From NCBI RefSeq assembly GCF_000021485.1, contig NC_011761.1, forward strand, positions 898,001 through 962,000: a stretch of 64,000 bases of DNA, given 5' to 3'. Position numbers and translations under genes: made by a program. Shown here piece after piece: positions 58,686 to 64,000 of this stretch. The first letter of the stretch is position 1, and each line of letters opens with the position of its first letter. The stretch comes from Acidithiobacillus ferrooxidans ATCC 23270. GTDB taxonomy: Bacteria; Pseudomonadota; Gammaproteobacteria; Acidithiobacillales; Acidithiobacillaceae. The notes beneath the pieces are model-generated. The model was not told the origin of the DNA. It saw only the letters and a program-made list of their open reading frames with translations, and did no database searches.

Positions 58686-59030
58686 ATGTTGAGGAAAACG
58701 CTGTGTGCATTGGTTCTGGTCGGAGTTTCCGGAATAGCGATGGCAGGCACGCCATATGCTGGAAAGTGGCAAGCCAAGTTCTCTGGTGGTGATCATGGAC
58801 ATTGCAAGATCCAGATTCGCCCATCCGGGCAGATCGAAGGCAAATGCAACGGGCATGATGAGGGCGCCGCCCCGTTTTGGGTGAAAGGATTCGTGCATGG
58901 ATCCTCCGTGCATTTCGGGGTAGCCGCTACCGGTGCCCGATTTGCGGGATATATATGCGGAAATCACGGCGAAGGCACATGGCGCAATGCCGGTACTGCC
59001 GGATCATGGAAAATCCGGAAAGACGGATAA
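58686..59030 (+). CDS. small exported protein
   Basis: The product is 114 residues with a signal peptide (1-20, AMA-GT). The mature part is Gly/His-rich with two cysteine pairs and beta-strand repeats (GKWQAKFSGGDHGHCKIQIRPSGQIEGKC). AAAGGAG precedes the ATG. No family recognised. Confidence 0.65.
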   Translation: MLRKTLCALVLVGVSGIAMAGTPYAGKWQAKFSGGDHGHCKIQIRPSGQIEGKCNGHDEGAAPFWVKGFVHGSSVHFGVAATGARFAGYICGNHGEGTWRNAGTAGSWKIRKDG

Positions 59031-59423
59031 CCACTTGCCGAACAGGGCTGCTGGATAATCCAGATGAGATCGGGAAAGCCGGTACCGATGGGAAATCCGT
59101 ACTGTGGAAGACGGATGGTCCGAATATGACCCAGGTGGATCGGGATGGCGAACGCAGGCACGACGGCAGTGCCGAGACAAGGGAGCCGAAGGCGACCGCA
59201 CGTTCCCGGACGTGCGCTGTACGCTCGCAGAGCGTGATCCGGCCCGAAGGGCCTGAAATGCCCCGTAGGGGCTGATGTGGGGCCCGGAGCGTAGCGAAGG
59301 AGCCTGAATGCCCCGGAACGAAGTGGAGGGGCTTTTAGAGCTAAAATCCAGCAACAGAGGGTCCTGCACGGCGCATGCTGTTGGCACTGCTGATAGCATG
59401 CTATGGGTATGCTGTACGCATAA
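59031..59423. other. 393-bp gene-free stretch with serial GC hairpins
   Basis: It contains GGCCCGAAGGGCC (59241-59253), GCCCCGTAGGGGC (59260-59272), and GCCCC (59310-59314) with GGGGC (59328-59332) followed by TTTTA. The last could end plus-strand transcription. A 132-codon frame at 58877-59275 crosses it, but looks non-coding. It may hold a structured RNA. Confidence 0.5.
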
Positions 59424-59455
59424 GAAAAACCCCAAAGCCGAAGCGATGGGGTTGG
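59424..59455 (-). terminator. Rho-independent terminator of the 59470-60138 gene
   Basis: On the minus strand AACCCC and GGGGTT (CCCC at 59430-59433, GGGG at 59448-59451) enclose a GC-rich loop with TTCG and are followed by TTTTTC. It lies 15 bp after the stop. Confidence 0.75.
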
Positions 59456-59469
59456 GGTAGATCGGATGG

Positions 59470-60138
59470 TTACGCTGCAGAGGATTCCGCAGCCTGTTCG
59501 GACGGGAAAAGACTCAGCTTTTGGGCGAGCGCGTAGAAGTATTCTTCCTTGGCACTCGCCTTGACGGCGTTGAGAGCCTTCTTGTCCTTCACACCTGCAG
59601 CTACCAAAGCGTCAGATGCGGTGGCAGCGGCAGCGGCGGCCAACTGGAAGTGCGGCTTGGTAGCCTTTACCTCCTCGCCGTTGATTTTCACCGACGCAAC
59701 ATGGTTGACGAAGGTACGACCATCGCGCTCCACTACGTCCGGGAAGCAGGTGATGGTCACCTCTGCACCGATACCATGAATGGCAACGGCGGCACCCAGT
59801 TTGGGCAGGAGGCGTTCGCAGAACTCGGTCCCGACATCGAGACTGAGAATCGGCGAGGACCTGTCATTCCCGAGAGCAACACGGACCTTGCGGTACACAT
59901 TGCCTTCCCCGTCTTTGGTTTCCGTGGTGGAAACCTTGGTGATTGGGCCGGTCAGTTTGTACTGAACCGGGACATTGGCGGTTTTCAGGGTGGAGCGTGC
60001 AATCTTGCAACGCTCTTCTGAATAGCCTTTCTTCCATTCATCGGCACCTATGATGCCTTTGGCGGCGGTGAGCGCTGCGGTTGTAGCTGCGTCATTGACC
60101 AAGATGAAACCGCTTACTACCGTATTATGCTGTAACAT
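59470..60138 (-). CDS. hypothetical protein, possible OB-fold
   Basis: The product is 222 residues. The middle alternates strands (VPVQYKLTGPITKVSTTE ... YRKVRVALGNDR ... VNHVASVKINGEEV), like a single-strand-binding OB fold, and the C-terminus is Ala-rich and helical. AAGGAG precedes the ATG at 60138. An OB-fold role is inference. It is transcribed against the conjugation operon. Confidence 0.55.
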   Translation of the reverse strand: MLQHNTVVSGFILVNDAATTAALTAAKGIIGADEWKKGYSEERCKIARSTLKTANVPVQYKLTGPITKVSTTETKDGEGNVYRKVRVALGNDRSSPILSLDVGTEFCERLLPKLGAAVAIHGIGAEVTITCFPDVVERDGRTFVNHVASVKINGEEVKATKPHFQLAAAAAATASDALVAAGVKDKKALNAVKASAKEEYFYALAQKLSLFPSEQAAESSAA

Positions 60139-60259
60139 GGCACATCTCCTTTCAAAAATGGGCTGGATGCCCGGTAAATTCCGGAAAGGAGTAGCAGACA
60201 GTTTTCCGAACACCATGCCAGACAGTTTTCCGCCTGTTCTGGACAACAACGGAAGCCTC

Positions 60260-60307
60260 TTGCATAGAATCGCGGCACTGTGTATAAGATATTTGCTAAA
60301 TATACTA
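60260..60307 (+). promoter_or_regulatory. sigma70-like promoter with downstream AAATATACTA box, copy 6
   Basis: TTGCAT (60260-60265) and TATAAG (60283-60288) are 17 bases apart. The box AAATATACTA (60298-60307) would lie at the transcription start, 18 bases before the transglycosylase ATG. Confidence 0.6.
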
Positions 60308-60325
60308 CTGCTTGCGAGGTCGCGC

Positions 60326-60805
60326 ATGTTCTTGCCTCCCGGATCCTTCCACGGAGTACCAGTCGAATGCATAGAGCGGGCCTCATCGACCTACGGTGTT
60401 CCATATCAGGATATTGTGGCGCTGATGCGAAACGAAGGAGGGCGGCCGGGGACGGCGGCACGAGACTCGAATGGAACAACGGATCTAGGTCCGATGCAAG
60501 TAAATACATGCCACCTGCCGTTTTTGGAAAAGTACGGGTACCGTTACCGGACATTGCGGTATAATGGGTGCGCAAACGTAATGGCGGGCGCTTGGGTTTT
60601 TGCGCGCTGCCTGGCCCAGACGGGCAGTTTGCTCGCGGCGGCAGCGTGTTATAATGCGGGGCACGGGAATATGCAGGCAGCGTGGCGGTCGGGTTATGTG
60701 CAGCGGTTCGCCGGCCATCTGGGCATTGTGATCGGCGGGGCGTCGGAAAATCCTGCAAGGCTGGCGAATCCGTGGATGGATGCCAGCTTGGTGGTGGAGC
60801 ACTGA
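60326..60805 (+). CDS. VirB1/TrbN-like lytic transglycosylase
   Basis: The product is 159 residues. The catalytic Glu is in IVALMRNEGG, with DLGPMQVNTCHL and ACYNAGHGNM later, the order of VirB1-type enzymes. No signal peptide is evident from the ATG at 60326; a longer frame upstream adds a hydrophobic stretch. It would open the cell wall for the transfer channel, and it directly precedes traF-like, traH and traG. Confidence 0.88.
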   Translation: MFLPPGSFHGVPVECIERASSTYGVPYQDIVALMRNEGGRPGTAARDSNGTTDLGPMQVNTCHLPFLEKYGYRYRTLRYNGCANVMAGAWVFARCLAQTGSLLAAAACYNAGHGNMQAAWRSGYVQRFAGHLGIVIGGASENPARLANPWMDASLVVEH

Positions 60806-60849
60806 GCAGGGCGGAAATTGAGGTTTCGTCAAAGCATCACAAGACAAAT

Positions 60850-60859
60850 TAATATACTT
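60850..60859 (+). promoter_or_regulatory. TAATATACTT box, copy 7 (reverse orientation)
   Basis: A reverse-orientation copy of the element box, with one change from AAATATACTA and TATACT as a possible -10. It lies 26 bases before the traF-like start, at the head of the conjugation operon. Confidence 0.5.
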
Positions 60860-60885
60860 GTTTTACGCTAAGAAAAGGGAACGAC

Positions 60886-61899
60886 TTGGGCCACTGTAGT
60901 AACCAGCGGATTCACCATGGAAATGTCCTTGCGATAGCCGTCGCGACGACGTTTATTGGTTTGTGCCTGTCGTTCTGCGGACCCGATGTCGCTCAGGCTA
61001 ATGTGCTTTCCGGCGACACACACGGCTGGTTTTGGTACCAATTGCCACCTCCACCGCCCAAGCCACTGCCACCACCCAGACCCGTGGTGCAGGCACCGCC
61101 AAAACCCGCTCCGGTGAAGAAGGTCGCGCCCAAACCGGCGGGACCGAAGGTCTTTTCGGTGCAGTGGATTAAAAAAACATTGCCCAAATGGAGAAATCGG
61201 GCGATCAACGACCCAAGCACCAAGAATGTCACGCAATACTTGGCGTTGCAGAAGGTCATGTTCGATAAGGCCCAGAATTTCGCAGAGCGATTCGTCCAAG
61301 TCGCCAACACGAATCCGGTGCTCAATTATTCCGCGATCATTCCACGATCCGGCGCAGGCAATACGGATTTCCAGTCCTATTTGCAGCAGAATAAAATGCG
61401 GGCACTGCGCTATTTGAGCAAACACGTCGGGATGTGGGTGTTCGTGAAGCATGGATGCCCGTTTTGCGACATGCAGTTGACGCAGTACGGCAATATGAAC
61501 CAGATGATCCATTTCGCTACTGACTATATCGACGTGAATAACGGGCCGATTACGGGTCTACCGAAAAATGCGGTGCTTGTGCAGGATCATGGCCAGGCGA
61601 AGGATTTGCACCTGGTCGAGACCCCGACCATCATCATGATTTATCCGCCCGATAATTTTGCGATTATCGCGCAGGGTTACCAGGTCATGGGCAGCCTCGA
61701 GGACAATATCCTGGCGGACGCCGAGTATCTGCATCTCTTGCCGAAAAAGCTCACGGAATGGACCGGGGCCAATGCATATGAGCGCGGAGTGCTGACCACG
61801 GCACAGATGAAGCAAGCGCAGAACCAGAAAAACGCGAACCCGCAGACCATTACGCAGTACATCGAAAACGCCACGGCATCCAGAATCTCAAATTGGTGA
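60886..61899 (+). CDS. traF: TraF-like conjugal transfer protein (thioredoxin fold)
   Basis: The product is 337 residues from a TTG with AGGGA upstream. A signal sequence ends near residue 39 (AQA-NV). A Pro/Lys-rich linker (about 52-88) is followed by a thioredoxin-like domain with CPFC at 191-194 and a cis-Pro in ETPTIIM. This matches TraF of F-type systems, which helps pilus assembly and disulfide formation. The linker DNA at 61100-61132 resembles a CRISPR spacer of array 2. Confidence 0.8.
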   Translation: MGHCSNQRIHHGNVLAIAVATTFIGLCLSFCGPDVAQANVLSGDTHGWFWYQLPPPPPKPLPPPRPVVQAPPKPAPVKKVAPKPAGPKVFSVQWIKKTLPKWRNRAINDPSTKNVTQYLALQKVMFDKAQNFAERFVQVANTNPVLNYSAIIPRSGAGNTDFQSYLQQNKMRALRYLSKHVGMWVFVKHGCPFCDMQLTQYGNMNQMIHFATDYIDVNNGPITGLPKNAVLVQDHGQAKDLHLVETPTIIMIYPPDNFAIIAQGYQVMGSLEDNILADAEYLHLLPKKLTEWTGANAYERGVLTTAQMKQAQNQKNANPQTITQYIENATASRISNW

Positions 61900-61910
61900 G
61901 GAATTTCATT

Positions 61911-63590
61911 ATGCAACAAGCCCATCCGGAACTAAAGAAGATCACCAAGGGCGTACTGGTCGCCACGCTGACATCGGTGCTCACTTCCGGCTTTCTGAAC
62001 GCAGAAAGCCAGGCTTTGGGCATGCAGAACTTCGTGAACCAGATGTTCATCGCCAGCAGCGGCGCGACCGCCGCCGGATCCGGAAACGGTGTGACTTATT
62101 CGGGCGGTTATTTCGAAGCTCGCACACCGCTATCCGGCGCTAACGTCATTGCGTTCTCTCCGCCGGACATTTCGGCCGGGTGCGGCGGCATCAACCTGTT
62201 CTTCGGATCCTTTCATTTTATTAACGGCCAAGAATTTATGGCGCTGTTGCGGGAAATCGGTCAGCAAGCCCTGGGCTATGCCTTCCAGTTGGCCATCGAC
62301 GCCATGTGCCACCAGTGCGGCGCATTGCTTTCGATGATTGAAAAAGATATTCAGGACATGAATAACGCCCTTAAGAATACCTGTCAGTTGGCTAAGGGGA
62401 TTTTCAACGGCGATGATATGGGCGATATTGCGCAGGTGGTGAACCAGACCCGAAGGGTGATGTCGTCCGCTGTCGGTGACGTGTCCGATATTTTTAAGGG
62501 CACGGAGCCGGCGATGTCGTCAACCATTGCCAGCGATGAAACCAGCATCTCCACAAACTGGACAGAGCTGATGACTTCAGTCGGACTCAACGGGCAAGCA
62601 GCCAAGACCCCCGTGCCGAAAACTGCACCGCAAGCTTATAGTTTGCCCCAGTACAATATGTTCTGGAAAGCGATCAATGCGGCGGATACTCAGGATATGC
62701 TGCTTGGACTGAGTGATACGACTATGGTAGCCAGCGTACCGGAAGCGGTGAGCACGACCAACTCGAATATTTGCGCGACGACTACGGAAACCACCAACGC
62801 CTGCACCAAGGAAATTCTCATGAGCCTGGTCGGGACGCTGATCATCCTGCCGGGGGAATCGACCAACAGCAGCAATGCGAGCGGCGCCGCCACGCAGAAT
62901 CAGACCAACAATACAGCCACCGGCAACATCAACAGCAACACACTGGCCTGGGGTGCATCGCTGAATTTGCAGCAACTCGTGAACGGAATATCAAAGGCGC
63001 CCGTTTGGCAATGCACTTACCGGAATATTGGCGGAACGCATTACCAGACATTTGGTCCGGTCACGGGATGTATAGGACCACTGGGTACGACCACCCTGGG
63101 TGGTATGGGATATGTCGGGATAAAAACCGCTGTGCGCGGATATCTGTTGGGCGGATACGTGGGCGGGGTCTATCACAATGGACTGGTCAACGATCTGAAT
63201 ATGGGAATCACGCCAAGCGCGGCTACACTGGCTTTTGAGCAGGGGATGCCGTACGGCACGGCCACTATCCTGCAGGATGCGGAAACCGGAAATCAGAACG
63301 ATCCAGGTGTTGGTTTGATGGCGCAAATCGCGAAATTGCTGGAACCCTATATCGTCGATGAATTCGCCGTGAAATTCGGAGACGCGGCGCTGGATGCCGT
63401 CGGCGTATATAACGGACAGAACCATATCATCGTCCCTCCGGATTACAAGTTCTATTTGGCGGCGCTGAATGCGCAAATACAGACCTACGAGACAAAAGAA
63501 TCGCTGAACGACAAAAACGTGCGCCTGGCGGAAGAGTTGGTGCAAAGCGCCAAGGCCAGGATAGCCAACGCGAGCGGAGGAAAGGTCTGA
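61911..63590 (+). CDS. traH: conjugal transfer protein TraH
   Basis: The product is 559 residues with an N-terminal signal-like segment, the conserved SPPDISAGCGGINLFFGSFHFINGQEF block and MCHQCGALLSMIEKDIQDMNN, and a C-terminal coiled region. These are hallmarks of F-type TraH, a periplasmic/outer-membrane pilus assembly factor with disulfides. ATG at 61911 follows GAGGA. Confidence 0.92.
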   Translation: MQQAHPELKKITKGVLVATLTSVLTSGFLNAESQALGMQNFVNQMFIASSGATAAGSGNGVTYSGGYFEARTPLSGANVIAFSPPDISAGCGGINLFFGSFHFINGQEFMALLREIGQQALGYAFQLAIDAMCHQCGALLSMIEKDIQDMNNALKNTCQLAKGIFNGDDMGDIAQVVNQTRRVMSSAVGDVSDIFKGTEPAMSSTIASDETSISTNWTELMTSVGLNGQAAKTPVPKTAPQAYSLPQYNMFWKAINAADTQDMLLGLSDTTMVASVPEAVSTTNSNICATTTETTNACTKEILMSLVGTLIILPGESTNSSNASGAATQNQTNNTATGNINSNTLAWGASLNLQQLVNGISKAPVWQCTYRNIGGTHYQTFGPVTGCIGPLGTTTLGGMGYVGIKTAVRGYLLGGYVGGVYHNGLVNDLNMGITPSAATLAFEQGMPYGTATILQDAETGNQNDPGVGLMAQIAKLLEPYIVDEFAVKFGDAALDAVGVYNGQNHIIVPPDYKFYLAALNAQIQTYETKESLNDKNVRLAEELVQSAKARIANASGGKV

Positions 63591-63592
63591 TC

Positions 63593-64000
63593 ATGTACAT
63601 TTACGTCGTCGGCAACATTCAGTCTTTCTTTAGCGTCCTGACCGGCATACAGATGCTGTTCAACCCGGCGAACAACACCCTGTGGGCAAGTCAGGGCACC
63701 AACGCGTCAGGCTTCCCTGGCAGTTGGGCGCTGGGGCTGGGGTTGATGTTCGGGTTCATCATCATGATCCTGACCGGCATGAACAATCTGCGCATCGAAT
63801 TCCACAAAATGCTGATTATCATGGTTGTTTTCATGGCGCTCTGGGAAGTGCAAACCAGCGCCACGGTGGAAAACATGCTGACGGGTAATTCCGTGACGGT
63901 GCAAGGCATACCCATCGGCATTGTCTATCCGGCCGCCATTTTTTCGACCATCGCCTATGATGCGGCGGAAGAAATCGGGCAGGCCGATCAAAACGCCGGC
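63593..64000 (+). CDS. traG: conjugal transfer protein TraG, N-terminal part
   Basis: 136 codons are in the window and the frame is open at its end. MYIYVVGNIQSFFSVLTGIQMLF and two further hydrophobic segments match the TraG N-terminal domain (mating-pair stabilisation, inner membrane). It begins 2 bp after the traH stop, in F-type order traF-traH-traG. Confidence 0.9.
   Translation, partial: MYIYVVGNIQSFFSVLTGIQMLFNPANNTLWASQGTNASGFPGSWALGLGLMFGFIIMILTGMNNLRIEFHKMLIIMVVFMALWEVQTSATVENMLTGNSVTVQGIPIGIVYPAAIFSTIAYDAAEEIGQADQNAG

Noticed and set aside
58877-59275. 132-codon frame overlapping the small exported protein
   Set aside because: It overlaps a gene with signal peptide and good ribosome site, then crosses GC hairpins; composition is not protein-like.

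Overview
The window looks like a chromosome-element junction from an Acidithiobacillus, most likely A. ferrooxidans or a close relative. This is inferred from gene content and from recalled knowledge that this species carries both a large integrative conjugative element at a tRNA-Ala gene and the prototype type IV CRISPR-Cas locus. No database search was possible.

Positions 1-11148 are ordinary chromosomal housekeeping DNA. They hold the end of gcvPA and all of gcvPB (glycine cleavage), an msbA-like lipid exporter overlapping a 7Fe ferredoxin gene, a 2-Cys peroxiredoxin with a clear promoter and terminator, a PHP phosphatase, an AI-2E/PerM permease, rlmB, a TatD-family DNase and a PhnP-like metallohydrolase. 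A tRNA-Ala(GGC) lies at 11149-11224. A tyrosine integrase ends 7 bp after its CCA, so everything to the right is read as an integrated element.

The element starts with a phage-like control and replication module (11.2-18 kb): integrase, excisionase-like HTH, LexA/S24-type repressor divergent from a Cro-like gene, a CII-like protein, a BRO antirepressor and replication-organiser proteins. From 18 to 32.5 kb there is cargo and conjugation-accessory DNA: a lytic transglycosylase, type IA topoisomerase, DsbB-like and DsbC/G-like proteins, a patatin-like lipase, an M50 protease, a phospholipase-D-family nuclease and many small membrane proteins. An IscB element with its omega-RNA is inserted at the 3' end of the lipase gene.

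The most striking region is 33-45 kb. An IS607-family element (serine recombinase plus TnpB) splits a SET-domain gene. Next to it lies a complete type IV-A CRISPR-Cas locus: dinG on the minus strand and csf1-csf2-csf3-small membrane ORF-csf5/cas6-like on the plus strand. Each arm ends in its own CRISPR array: 12 repeats at 36.26-36.93 kb and about 33 at 42.76-44.68 kb. The arrays point outward, with a period near 60 nt and repeats that vary greatly but keep a GCCGC/GCGGC stem. One spacer is a diverged copy of sequence inside this element's own traF-like gene, which suggests that rival conjugative elements are the targets.

From 45 to 64 kb come a primase-like zinc protein, a RecD2-type helicase, a collapsed cytosine-5 DNA methyltransferase followed by a CysH/DndC-like PP-loop protein, a TPR sulfotransferase, a third OMEGA element (IS605-type TnpB), a second M50-like protease, a VirB1-like transglycosylase, and the start of an F-type conjugation operon (traF-like, traH, traG) that runs off the window.

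Seven copies of a near-palindromic AT-rich box (TAGTATATTT or its complement) lie upstream of plus-strand genes across the element only, including the csf1/dinG divergent region and the conjugation genes. This suggests one element-wide regulon linking immunity, DNA processing and transfer.
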